DNA from: DASRBO01 sp035653595
Lineage (GTDB): Bacteria > Actinomycetota > Acidimicrobiia > Acidimicrobiales > JAJPHE01
Direction of reading: 5' to 3'
Assembly (NCBI GenBank): GCA_035653595.1
Contig: DASRBO010000137.1
Coordinates: forward strand, 1-29,125
DNA length: 29,125 nt
Shown: positions 21,055 to 28,826 of the stretch, in pieces
Numbering within the stretch: position 1 is the stretch's first letter
Layout: each line of letters starts with the position of its first letter
Made by a program: the position numbers and the translations under genes
Notes under the pieces: generated by a model
What the model was told of the DNA's origin: nothing
Databases searched by the model: none
The model's input: only the letters and a program-made list of their open reading frames with translations

Positions 21055-22061
21055 CAGGCGTTCACCCCTTCCGCCGGCACCGGTGCGGCCAGGCCATCCG
21101 TGCGCCGGGCGAAGCGGGTCGAGAGGCGCTGGGTCATGGAAGGGATGAGGCCCTGGGGGGTCAGGACCAGCTGCAGCACCAGCCCGGCGCCGACGATCAG
21201 ATTGAAGTACTGGGAGGAGATCGACAGCTGCTGGAGGACGTAGCGGCCGAAGACCAGGAACACGCCTCCGGCCGCAGCCGAGCCGACGGAGCCCGCGCCC
21301 ATCACGATCGCCACCGCCGCCAGCGAGATCGAGTGGACGAAGTCATACGAGGGGGCGCTGACCGAGCCGATCCGCACAGCGGAAAGCGCTCCGGCCAGGC
21401 CGGCGATGGCGGCAGACAGGCCGAAGGCGGTGAGCTTCCAGGCGGTGAGGTTGAGCCCCATGGTCGATGCCGCCAGCTCGGAGCCCCGGATGGCTCGCAG
21501 GACCCGGCCGACCTTGCCCGTGCGCAGGTCCCACACCAGCAGGGTGCAGACCAGGAAGACAGCCAGGCTGAAGAGGTAGAAGGCGTACTCACCGGACAGC
21601 CCCAGTCCGAGGAACGCCGGCCGCCCCGGCTGCCACGGACTGAGCCCTCCCGAGAAGGAGTTCCACGTGCCCGGGGCGAGCAGGTAGTTGTCGAAGAAGA
21701 GGGCGACCGCCACGGTGAGGATGGCGAGGAAGAGCCCGGAGAGGCGGAGGGCGGGGATGCCCACCAGCACGCCAACCAGGCCGGCGAAGGCGACGCCCAG
21801 CGGCATGGCCAACCAGAAGCTCCAGTGGTGGCCGCTAACCAGGGATCCGACGGTGAAGGCGCCGATGGCAGCGAAGGAGTACTGGCAGAACGAGATCTGG
21901 CCGACGAAGCCGGTGAGGACGACCATGGACAGCACCAGCAGGCCGGACCACATGGCGTCGGCCGACAGGGCCCGGACGTAGTCGGAGGTGGCGGCCGGAG
22001 CGGCGACGGCCACCACGACCAGAAGGGCGACCACGGCCCGGCGCAGGCGGTCGCCGGTCAT
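21054..22061 (-). CDS. livM: Branched-chain amino acid-type ABC transporter permease LivM
   Basis: A 335-residue inner-membrane permease with many hydrophobic segments. The family region FVGQISFCQYSFAAIGAFTVG lies near 52-72 and the cytoplasmic coupling segment GRVLRAIRGSELAASTMGLN near 185-205. GLSAAIAGLAGALSAVRIGSVSAP and VAIVMGAGSVGSAAAGGVFL follow as in LivM. The usual family spelling GxxSLGHAAFxxIGAY is altered to GQISFCQYSFAAIGAF, which may reflect a distinct substrate. The ATG at 22061 is 4 nt after the livH stop and the gene ends in an ATGA overlap with livG. Confidence 0.94.
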   Translation of the reverse strand: MTGDRLRRAVVALLVVVAVAAPAATSDYVRALSADAMWSGLLVLSMVVLTGFVGQISFCQYSFAAIGAFTVGSLVSGHHWSFWLAMPLGVAFAGLVGVLVGIPALRLSGLFLAILTVAVALFFDNYLLAPGTWNSFSGGLSPWQPGRPAFLGLGLSGEYAFYLFSLAVFLVCTLLVWDLRTGKVGRVLRAIRGSELAASTMGLNLTAWKLTAFGLSAAIAGLAGALSAVRIGSVSAPSYDFVHSISLAAVAIVMGAGSVGSAAAGGVFLVFGRYVLQQLSISSQYFNLIVGAGLVLQLVLTPQGLIPSMTQRLSTRFARRTDGLAAPVPAEGVNA

Positions 22062-22065
22062 CGGC

Positions 22066-22965
22066 TCAGGCCAGCCTCACCCGGCTGGAGCCCGGCCTGA
22101 ACAGCAGGCCAAGCGTCGCCAGGACCAGGATGAACGTCACCAGCTCGCTCACCCCGGCGCTGCTGATGAAGGCCCGCGGGTAGGTCTGGGCCAGCCCCAG
22201 CCCGATCCCGCCCAGGACGGTGAGCGGCAGGCTGCTGAGCCGGCCGATCAGGGCGGCGGTGAAGGCGTCGATGACGATCAGGGTGAGGGAATAGGTGTCG
22301 AAGCTGATGAGCGGGGTGATGAGAACACCGGCGATGGCCGCCATGGCCGAGCCGGCCATCCACGACGCCGCCGTCACCCGGTTGACGTTGATCCCCCACA
22401 GGCGGGCGGTCGCCGGGCTGTCGGCCACCGCCCGCATGGCCGTGCCCAGGGTGGTGAACCGGAGCAGGGCGGCGGTGGCCAGCGCCAGCACCAGGGCGAC
22501 GACGAAGGTCGTGAGCTGGTCGTAGCCGACCACCACGTGCACCAGCGGCACCCGGAAGCCGCTGCGGCTGACCAGTTGCACCGGGCGGTGGTAGGCGTTG
22601 GCGCCCCACACCAGCCCGGCAAGGGTCTGCAAGCCCAGCAGCCAACCGATCGTCACGACCACCTTGGTGAGCGGAGGCCGCCCGGTCAGCGGTCTCATGG
22701 TGCCGGTCTCGATCACCAGGCCGATGCCGCTGCCGGCCAGCATGGCGGCGATAAGGCCGATCCAGCCGGGCAGTCCCCAGAGGATGGACACCTGGTAGGC
22801 CACGAACGTGGCGAACATGGCCACCGCCCCGTGGGCGAAGTTGAGGACGCCCGACACCCGGAAGATCAGGACCAGCCCGATGGCAGCCATGGCGTACACG
22901 CCCCCGAGGACCAGCCCGATCACCGTGTAGGAGGGGATGAGCCCCCAGCTGACGGCGAGGATCAT
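22066..22965 (-). CDS. livH: Branched-chain amino acid-type ABC transporter permease LivH
   Basis: A 299-residue inner-membrane permease. It begins SYTVIGLVLGGVYAMAAIGL, followed by the LivH hallmark GVLNFAHGAVAMFATFVAYQ. The coupling loop FTTLGTAMRAVADSPATARLWGIN gives the GxxxRAxAxxxxxAxLxGI pattern of the family. About eight hydrophobic segments are visible. It is spaced 13 nt after the substrate-binding protein gene and 4 nt before livM. The substrate may be a branched-chain amino acid, amide, urea or aromatic acid; the sequence does not decide this. Confidence 0.94.
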   Translation of the reverse strand: MILAVSWGLIPSYTVIGLVLGGVYAMAAIGLVLIFRVSGVLNFAHGAVAMFATFVAYQVSILWGLPGWIGLIAAMLAGSGIGLVIETGTMRPLTGRPPLTKVVVTIGWLLGLQTLAGLVWGANAYHRPVQLVSRSGFRVPLVHVVVGYDQLTTFVVALVLALATAALLRFTTLGTAMRAVADSPATARLWGINVNRVTAASWMAGSAMAAIAGVLITPLISFDTYSLTLIVIDAFTAALIGRLSSLPLTVLGGIGLGLAQTYPRAFISSAGVSELVTFILVLATLGLLFRPGSSRVRLA

Positions 22966-22978
22966 GGCCTCGGCCCCG

Positions 22979-24388
22979 TCAGAAGCAGTTCCAGCCGGAG
23001 TAGGTCGTCCACGTGCCCGACTTGTTCTGGATCCACTGGAAGCAGCGGTTGGGGTCGTGCGAGTTGCCGGCCGAGTAGCTGATCGGTTCGGTGAGTCCCT
23101 GGGTGTCCACGTTCTTGAGCGAGTTGAGGGCCGTGGCCAGCGACTGCCGGGTGACCGCTCCGGTGCCGATCTGGCGCAGGGCGTCCACGAAGACCTCGGC
23201 CGCGACCCAGTCGCCCTCCGAGTAGACGTCGAGGGCGGCGACCTGGTTGGGGAAGTACTTGCGCACGGCGCCGTAGTAGGCGGCCACCCCGGCCTGGGAC
23301 ATGTGGTCGGCCGGCTCGAGCAGGGGCGTCAGCGACTGGGCGTTGTAGACCGCCGACCCGTACTGCTGGTTGGCCGACGGCTTGTCGAGTCCCAGCCCGA
23401 ACAGCTTGGGATGGAAGTTCTGGCGGTCGAAGGCCTGCAGCATGCGCGAGTAGGAGAACGGGTCGAGGGCGGCGATGACCGAATCCACCCCCTCGCTCTG
23501 CAGCTTGAGGGCGATGTCGGTGTAGTCCGGCTTGGTGGCGTCGACCTGGTCGACGCTCTTCTCCTTGATCCCGTTCTTGTGCAGGGACGTCACCAGCGAC
23601 TGCTCGACCGGGGCGATGAAGTTGACGTTGAGGATGACTATGCCCGGAGCGTGGATGCCCAGGTCCTTGGCGTGATCGCCCATGGCCGTGCCGTAGGTGA
23701 CCAGACCGTCGGTGACCGGCCAGGAGATCGAGGAAGAGAACTCCGTCGGCACCCCCAGGCCGCCGATGACCGGCACACCCTGCTGGCTTAGGTACTGCGT
23801 CTCCGCCTCCTCGCCGCTGACCGACAGCCAGCCGACCATCGCCAGGATGTTCTGGCCCAGGAGCTGCTGGGAGCACTGGTGGGCCCGCGACGGGTCGTAA
23901 CCCGAGTCGCAGTCGAGAAGCTGGAGCTTGCGTCCGTTCACCCCGCCGGCGGCGTTGACGGTGTCGAAGTAGGCCCGCACCGTGTCCCGCTCGACGGTGG
24001 CGTCGAAGGGCCCGGTCTCGTCGTAGATGCCCCCGACGGTGATCGCGCTGTTGGTGACGCCAACGCTGGCGCCCGACAGCGAGCCGGCGGCCGTGGTGCC
24101 GACGCCGGAGGAGCCGCCCGGGCTGGTCGACCCGGACGAGGCGGCGGCCGCGCCGCCGGAGGAGCCCGACGACGCCGAGCCCACCGCCCCCGACGAGCCG
24201 GGCCCGCCCGGGGCGGCTCCGCCCGAGCCGGGCGCCGACAGCCCCGAACCCCCACCGGCGCCGGCGCCGACCACGGTTGAGGAGGGCTTGGTGCCCAGCT
24301 CGTGCACCACGGCGCCGCCAAGCACCAGGGTGAGCACGGCGCTCAGGGTCATGAAGACGATGGCGACCCGTTCCCGCAGGGAGGTCAA
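22979..24388 (-). CDS. Membrane-anchored substrate-binding protein of the Liv-type transporter
   Basis: A 469-residue extracytoplasmic receptor of the Leu/Ile/Val-binding family. The N-terminus (residues 8-31) is a hydrophobic helix without a lipobox and without a clear cleavage site, so it is probably an uncleaved anchor. Residues about 35-105 are a Gly/Ser/Ala/Pro-rich linker of low complexity. The binding domain starts near 110 (SAITVGGIYDETGPFDATV) and contains NAAGGVNGRKLQLLDCDSG, LAMVGWLSVSGEEAETQYLS, the second-lobe segment TDIALKLQSEGVDSVIAALDP and a C-terminal CFQWIQNKSGTWTTYSGWNC. The two final cysteines may form a disulfide. The start is TTG at 24388, with AGAGGGG about 8 nt upstream. 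A linker-tethered rather than lipid-anchored receptor is unusual for an actinobacterial importer. The ligand is unknown. Confidence 0.88.
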   Translation of the reverse strand: MTSLRERVAIVFMTLSAVLTLVLGGAVVHELGTKPSSTVVGAGAGGGSGLSAPGSGGAAPGGPGSSGAVGSASSGSSGGAAAASSGSTSPGGSSGVGTTAAGSLSGASVGVTNSAITVGGIYDETGPFDATVERDTVRAYFDTVNAAGGVNGRKLQLLDCDSGYDPSRAHQCSQQLLGQNILAMVGWLSVSGEEAETQYLSQQGVPVIGGLGVPTEFSSSISWPVTDGLVTYGTAMGDHAKDLGIHAPGIVILNVNFIAPVEQSLVTSLHKNGIKEKSVDQVDATKPDYTDIALKLQSEGVDSVIAALDPFSYSRMLQAFDRQNFHPKLFGLGLDKPSANQQYGSAVYNAQSLTPLLEPADHMSQAGVAAYYGAVRKYFPNQVAALDVYSEGDWVAAEVFVDALRQIGTGAVTRQSLATALNSLKNVDTQGLTEPISYSAGNSHDPNRCFQWIQNKSGTWTTYSGWNCF

Positions 24389-24401
24389 GGGCCCGTCCCC
24401 T

Positions 24402-25085
24402 CTACCGGCGGTCGTAGAGGAGCTCGATGATGAACGGGTTGGTCGTGCGCTCGCGGCCGATGGTCGTGGTCGGACCGTGGCCGGGCAGGACCTGGATGTC
24501 GTCGGAGAGGGGGAGGATCTTCGATGCCATCGAGTCCATCAGCTGGTCGTAGCTTCCGCCAGGCAGGTCGGTCCGTCCGATCGACCCGGCGAACAGGTGG
24601 TCGCCGGAGAACAGGATGGGCGCCTCGCCCTCGACCTCCAGGAGGAAGCAGGTGGAGCCCTGGGTGTGGCCCGGGGTGTGGATGGCCGTAAAGGTCAGGC
24701 CGGCGCCGGAGACCCTCTCCCCGTCGTCGAGGCCCTGGACCAGCTCCGGGGGGCGCAGGTCGAGCCCCTCGGCCGCCAGCATCCGGCCGAACGCTCCGCT
24801 GGTGCCCACGGGGTCGAGGAGCATGTGGCGGTCGTGATCGTGGATGCGCACCGGCACCGGCTCGGGCTGGGCCCTGACCACCGGGGCGACCCCACCGACG
24901 TGGTCCACGTGGCCGTGGGTGGAAAGCAGGGCCACGAGGCGCAGCTCCTGTTCGGCCAGGCGGGACAGGATGGTCGCCGGGTCGGGTGGGGCGTCGATGA
25001 TCACGCACTCCCCCCCGGAGCCGGTGGGCGCCACGATCCAGCAGTTCGTCTCCGCCAACCACAAGGGGATGCCCTCTATGCGCAC
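24402..25085 (-). CDS. MBL-fold metallo-hydrolase, glyoxalase II-like
   Basis: A 227-residue cytoplasmic hydrolase with a binuclear metal site: HGHVDH (His57, His59, Asp61, His62), HTPGHTQGS (His140), FSGDHLF (Asp162) and LPGHGPTTTIGRE (His203). Its length and motif layout match the short YcbL-like group related to hydroxyacylglutathione hydrolase, which act on thioesters. It is the first gene of the Liv operon, ending 13 nt before the binding-protein gene, so its substrate may be related to the imported compound. The start is GTG 25085 because TATCGT ends 6 nt before it; the longer open frame running upstream to 26099 is antisense to two real genes. Confidence 0.9.
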   Translation of the reverse strand: MRIEGIPLWLAETNCWIVAPTGSGGECVIIDAPPDPATILSRLAEQELRLVALLSTHGHVDHVGGVAPVVRAQPEPVPVRIHDHDRHMLLDPVGTSGAFGRMLAAEGLDLRPPELVQGLDDGERVSGAGLTFTAIHTPGHTQGSTCFLLEVEGEAPILFSGDHLFAGSIGRTDLPGGSYDQLMDSMASKILPLSDDIQVLPGHGPTTTIGRERTTNPFIIELLYDRR

Positions 25086-25091
25086 CGGGTG

Positions 25092-25097
25092 ACGATA
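25092..25097 (-). promoter_or_regulatory. Candidate -10 box TATCGT for the MBL-Liv operon
   Basis: On the minus strand TATCGT ends 6 nt before the GTG at 25085. GGAGG lies just upstream of the box, too far (over 10 nt) to be an effective ribosome site. The arrangement fits a leaderless operon start. Confidence 0.5.
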
Positions 25098-25141
25098 CCT
25101 CCGGTCGACCGTGGTTCCCGTCGGGCGGCACGGCCCCGGCC

Positions 25142-25147
25142 TACACT
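25142..25147 (+). promoter_or_regulatory. Candidate -10 box TACACT for the coiled-coil/ANTAR/polA cluster
   Basis: TACACT ends 9 nt before the ATG at 25157. It is divergent from the MBL-Liv promoter, with about 44 nt between the two boxes. Confidence 0.5.
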
Positions 25148-25156
25148 TGGCCGCCC

Positions 25157-25450
25157 ATGTCCCGGTCCCTGATCGAGCGGCGACTGCTCGAGGTGAACGC
25201 CAGGTTGCGCAAGGCCCGCGAGGAGCTGGCCGTCGTCGACGAGCAACTGGCGGTGCTGGCGGACGCGGCCGACGACGCCCGTCTCCGGGCACTGGTGTCG
25301 GAGACGCCCGTGGCCGACCGCGAGCATCTCGAGGCCCGAAAGCACGCCGACGCCATGGCGAGGAGCCGGGCCGCCGTCCTGGCCTCGATCGGGGAGCTGG
25401 AGAAGGCGCAGGACAGCTTGCTCGATCAGCTGGTGCCCGAGCACCAGTAA
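25157..25450 (+). CDS. Small coiled-coil protein of unknown function
   Basis: A 97-residue, almost entirely helical protein. RRLLEVNARLRKAREELAVV and ADAMARSRAAVLASIGELEK form two heptad-rich stretches joined by a short turn around VSETPVADREHLE, suggesting a helical hairpin or dimer. No catalytic motif, signal peptide or membrane segment is seen. It ends 22 nt before the ANTAR response regulator and is probably cotranscribed with it. I do not recognise the family; a structural or partner role for the regulator is only inferred from position. Confidence 0.75.
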   Translation: MSRSLIERRLLEVNARLRKAREELAVVDEQLAVLADAADDARLRALVSETPVADREHLEARKHADAMARSRAAVLASIGELEKAQDSLLDQLVPEHQ

Positions 25451-25472
25451 CCGGACCGAGGAGACCAGAGAG

Positions 25473-26054
25473 TTGGGCGTGCGGGTCGTTCTGGCCGAGG
25501 ACGAGGCCATCATCCGGATGGATCTCAAGGAGATCCTCGAGGAGGAGGGCTACGAGGTGGTCGGGGAGACCGGCCGCGGCGACGAAGCCGTCGAGCTGGT
25601 GCGCCAGCACCGGCCCGACCTGGCCATCCTCGACATCAAGATGCCGGGCAAGGACGGGCTGGAGGCCGCCCGCGAGATTTCGGCCGACCGGCTGGCGGCG
25701 GTCCTCATCCTCACCGCCTTCTCCCAGCGCAACCTGATCGAGGACGCCCGCGACGCCGGCGCCCTCGCCTACCTGGTCAAGCCGTTCCAGAAGGCTGAGC
25801 TCCTTCCGGCCCTCGAGGTGGCCCTGGCCCGGCACGCCGAAATCAAGGCCCTCGAGGAGGAGAACCGCTCGCTGGCCGAACAGCTCGAGACCCGCAAGTG
25901 GCTGGACCGGGCCAAGGGAAAGCTGATGGACGAACACCGCATGAGCGAGAACGAGGCCTTCACGTTCATCCGCTCCGCCGCCATGCGCCAGCGCGTCACC
26001 CTGCGGGAGGCGGCCCAACAGGTCATCGACGGCTCCCTCGTCCCGGGGGACTGA
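25473..26054 (+). CDS. pdtaR: ANTAR-domain response regulator, PdtaR-like
   Basis: A 193-residue two-component output protein. The receiver domain (1-118) has acidic pocket residues at 9-11 (EDE), phospho-acceptor Asp54 in LAILDIKMPGKDG and Lys103 in AYLVKPF. A coiled linker (119-138) leads to an ANTAR RNA-binding domain (about 140-187: RKWLDRAKGKLMDEH, then SENEAFTFIRSAAMRQ and TLREAAQQVI). ANTAR proteins bind paired hairpins in nascent RNA and prevent termination. Mycobacterial PdtaR (Rv1626) has the same architecture and also lies close upstream of polA, which supports the name. The start is TTG at 25473 behind GAGGAG, 9 nt away; a GTG two codons later is the alternative. No partner histidine kinase is in the window. 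Confidence 0.9.
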   Translation: MGVRVVLAEDEAIIRMDLKEILEEEGYEVVGETGRGDEAVELVRQHRPDLAILDIKMPGKDGLEAAREISADRLAAVLILTAFSQRNLIEDARDAGALAYLVKPFQKAELLPALEVALARHAEIKALEEENRSLAEQLETRKWLDRAKGKLMDEHRMSENEAFTFIRSAAMRQRVTLREAAQQVIDGSLVPGD

Positions 26055-26069
26055 GCCGGCTCCTCCCGA

Positions 26070-26092
26070 CCGGCCGCCGGGTCCCGGGCCGG
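26070..26092. other. Hairpin between the ANTAR regulator gene and polA
   Basis: CCGGC (26070-26074) pairs with GCCGG (26088-26092), and an inner CCGG pairs with CCGG around GTC, with a 2-nt bulge. AAAAC follows on the plus strand. It may end or attenuate the upstream message. The loop is too small for a canonical ANTAR hexaloop. Confidence 0.35.
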
Positions 26093-26129
26093 AAAACAAG
26101 GGGTCGCTTGGTCCGGCCGGCGGGGCAGA

Positions 26130-28826
26130 ATGGACCCGGTGCGCCTACTCCTCCTCGACGGCAACTCCCTCGCCTACCGGGCGTTCTTCGCCCTCCCGAC
26201 CGATATGGCCACTGCGTCGGGCCAGGTCACCAACGCCGTGTTCGGCTTCACCTCGATGCTGGTCAACCTGCTGCGTGACCACCAGCCCGACCTGATCGCG
26301 GTGGCCTTCGACCGTCCCGAGCCCACCTTCAGGCACGAGCTGACCCCGACCTACAAGGCGGGCCGGGCCGAGGCACCCGACATCCTCCGTCAGCAGATGG
26401 GACTCGTGCGCCAGGTGGTCGACGTGCTCTCGATCCCGACCATCGAGCTGTCCGGCTACGAGGCGGACGACATCATCGCCACCCTGGCCACCCGGGCCCG
26501 CGACGCCGGCATCGAGGTGATCATCGTGACCGGTGACCGCGACACCTACCAGCTCGTAGAGGATCCGCTGGTCAAGGTGCTCTACAACCGTCGGGGAGTG
26601 AGCGACTACGTCCTCTACGACGAGGCGGGGATCAAGGAGCGCACCGGGGTAAGGCCGGCCGACTACCCCCAGTACGCCGCTCTGCGGGGCGACCCGTCCG
26701 ACAACCTGCCCGGGGTGCCGGGGGTCGGGGAGAAGACGGCGGCCAAGCTGATCAACGACTACGGCGACCTCGACGGGGTCTTCGCCAACCTCGAGGCCTG
26801 CTCACCGAAGCTGCGCCAGAACCTGAGCGAGCACGAGGACCAGGTCAGGCGGAACGCCGAAATGACCCCCCTCCTGCGGGACGTTCCGGTCGAGGTCGAC
26901 CTGGAGGATCTGAGGCTGGGGGAGTGGGACCGCGACGCCGCCCGCCAGCTCTTCGGGTTCCTCGAGTTCCGCACGTTGTGGGACCGCCTGGTCGAGGCTC
27001 TGGGTGAGAGCACCGCCGCCTCGGGGCCGATGCCGAGGCTCCAGGCGGTGCTGGACCGCCCGGCCGACGTAGCCGCCGCAGCGGCGGCGATGACGGGCCT
27101 GGCCGCCTCCCGCGCCGGGGTGGCCATGGAGGCGGGGTGGGCCGCCCAGGCCGGACGCTCGTCAATCGTCGGGGTGGCGCTCTGCCCGGTGCGGGGTGAC
27201 GGCGCCGACCAGGAGGGCACCGGCGTCATCTGGATCGGCGCCGCCTTGCTGGGCGATGCCCCGGTTCTCGAGGCTCTGGCCCGGATGGTCGAGGCCACCC
27301 CGGTGGCCGCCCACGGAGCCAAGGAGCTGATGCGCGGACTGTCCGTTGTCGGCGTGGACGTCCGATCGCTGTCCATGGACACGGCCGTCGCCGCCTACCT
27401 GCTCGACCCCGCCGACAACCAGTACCTGTTGGAGGAGGTGTGCGCCCGGTACGCCCAGGTGGACCTGGAGATGCCCGGTGGCCCGCCCCCAGGCCAGCTC
27501 GACCTGGAGGGCGAGGAGTCCGATCCGGCGGAGGCAGCCGGCGTGCGGGCCCTGGCGGTGGCGACGGTGGTGCCCCGCCTGCAGGCCGCCCTGGACGCTC
27601 AGGGCCTGCGCCGGCTGCACGACGACGTCGAACGACCGCTGGTGCGGGTCCTGGCCCGCATGGAGGAGGTCGGCGTCCGGGTCGACGTCGACTACCTCAC
27701 CTCGGTGGTCGCCACCCTGACCGAGTCGGCGCGCCGGCTGGAGGCGGAGATTCAGGAGCTGGCGGGGGAGACCTTCAACGTCAACTCGACGCCCCAGCTG
27801 CGCACCGTGCTCTACGACAAGCTCGGGCTGGTGCCCCAGAAGCGCACCAAGACCGGGTTCTCCACCGACGCCCAGTCGCTGGAGAAGCTGCGCGGTCAGC
27901 ACCCGATCATCGACGCCCTCCTGCGCTACCGCGAGGTGGAGAAGCTGCGCTCCACCTACGGGGAGAGCCTGCTGGCCGAGGTGGCGGCCGACGGTCGCAT
28001 CCACGCCACCTTCAACCAGACGGTGGCCCGCACCGGGCGACTGTCCTCGGACCAGCCCAACCTCCACAACATCCCGGTGCGGAGCGAGGAGGGGCGTCAG
28101 TTCCGGCGGGCGTTCATACCGGCTGCCGGCTGCCGGCTGCTGGTGGCGGACTACAACCAGATCGAGCTCCGGGTCATCGCCCATCTCTCCGAGGACCCGG
28201 GCCTGGTGGACGCCTTCGCCAAGGGGATCGACATCCACAACGTGACCGCCGCCCGGATCTTCGGCGTCGACGCCACCAAGGTCGATCCGGGCCAGCGCTC
28301 CAAGGCGAAGATGGTCTCCTACGGACTCGCCTACGGGATGGAGGCCTACGGGCTGGCCCAGCGCCTGAGCGTGCCCGTCGAGGAGGCGGCCGAAATCCTG
28401 GACGCCTACTTCCGGGGCTTCCCCCGGGTGCGCAGCTACATGGAGGACACGGTCGCCGCCGCCCGCCGCAAGGGCTACACCGAGACGATGTTCGGGCGCC
28501 GCCGCCAGATCCCGGAGCTGGCCTCGTCGAACTACCGGATGCGCCAGGCCGGCGAGCGCCAGGCCATGAACGCCGGCATCCAGGGCCTGGCCGCCGACAT
28601 CTTCAAGGTGGCCCTGGTGCGCATCGACCGGGCCCTCGAGGAGGAGGGCATGGTCAGCCGTCTGATCCTCCAGGTGCACGACGAGGTGATCCTCGAGGTG
28701 CCTCCGGACGAGGAGGAGCGGGCAGCCAAGCTGACCCTCGACGCCATGCGTGGGGCCTGCGACCTGTCCGTGCCCCTCGAGGTCAACCTGGCCTGGGGCT
28801 CCAACTGGGCCGAGGCCAAGTCCTGA
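26130..28826 (+). CDS. polA: DNA polymerase I
   Basis: An 898-residue repair and Okazaki-fragment polymerase. Residues 1-about 300 are the 5' nuclease: LLDGNSLAYRAFFAL, GYEADDIIATLA, VTGDRDTYQLV and GDPSDNLPGVPGVGEKTAAK. The middle domain (about 310-480) has the exonuclease fold position but no DxE metal ligands (VAMEAGW where the first motif would be), so proofreading is probably absent, as in other actinobacterial and Thermus enzymes. The polymerase domain carries motif A VADYNQIELR (Asp674), the RSKAKMVSYGLAYGM O-helix region and motif C QVHDEVILEV (Asp851, Glu852). The start is ATG 26130 by default. GTG 26139 is a strong alternative because CAGAAT ends exactly 7 nt before it, as in other leaderless genes here. 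Cotranscription with the ANTAR regulator is possible. Confidence 0.97.
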   Translation: MDPVRLLLLDGNSLAYRAFFALPTDMATASGQVTNAVFGFTSMLVNLLRDHQPDLIAVAFDRPEPTFRHELTPTYKAGRAEAPDILRQQMGLVRQVVDVLSIPTIELSGYEADDIIATLATRARDAGIEVIIVTGDRDTYQLVEDPLVKVLYNRRGVSDYVLYDEAGIKERTGVRPADYPQYAALRGDPSDNLPGVPGVGEKTAAKLINDYGDLDGVFANLEACSPKLRQNLSEHEDQVRRNAEMTPLLRDVPVEVDLEDLRLGEWDRDAARQLFGFLEFRTLWDRLVEALGESTAASGPMPRLQAVLDRPADVAAAAAAMTGLAASRAGVAMEAGWAAQAGRSSIVGVALCPVRGDGADQEGTGVIWIGAALLGDAPVLEALARMVEATPVAAHGAKELMRGLSVVGVDVRSLSMDTAVAAYLLDPADNQYLLEEVCARYAQVDLEMPGGPPPGQLDLEGEESDPAEAAGVRALAVATVVPRLQAALDAQGLRRLHDDVERPLVRVLARMEEVGVRVDVDYLTSVVATLTESARRLEAEIQELAGETFNVNSTPQLRTVLYDKLGLVPQKRTKTGFSTDAQSLEKLRGQHPIIDALLRYREVEKLRSTYGESLLAEVAADGRIHATFNQTVARTGRLSSDQPNLHNIPVRSEEGRQFRRAFIPAAGCRLLVADYNQIELRVIAHLSEDPGLVDAFAKGIDIHNVTAARIFGVDATKVDPGQRSKAKMVSYGLAYGMEAYGLAQRLSVPVEEAAEILDAYFRGFPRVRSYMEDTVAAARRKGYTETMFGRRRQIPELASSNYRMRQAGERQAMNAGIQGLAADIFKVALVRIDRALEEEGMVSRLILQVHDEVILEVPPDEEERAAKLTLDAMRGACDLSVPLEVNLAWGSNWAEAKS

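Noticed and set aside
24060..24290. Repeat-like tract read as a tandem repeat or CRISPR-like array
   Set aside because: It is the degenerate Gly/Ser/Ala/Pro linker of the substrate-binding protein; unit length is irregular and no spacers exist.
25086..26099. Long upstream extension of the MBL hydrolase frame
   Set aside because: It is antisense to the coiled-coil and ANTAR regulator genes and has shadow composition; GTG 25085 has a well-placed -10 box.
26070..26129. ANTAR target RNA upstream of polA
   Set aside because: The main hairpin has a 3-nt loop and no paired hexaloop hairpin with the A and G positions expected for ANTAR targets is visible.
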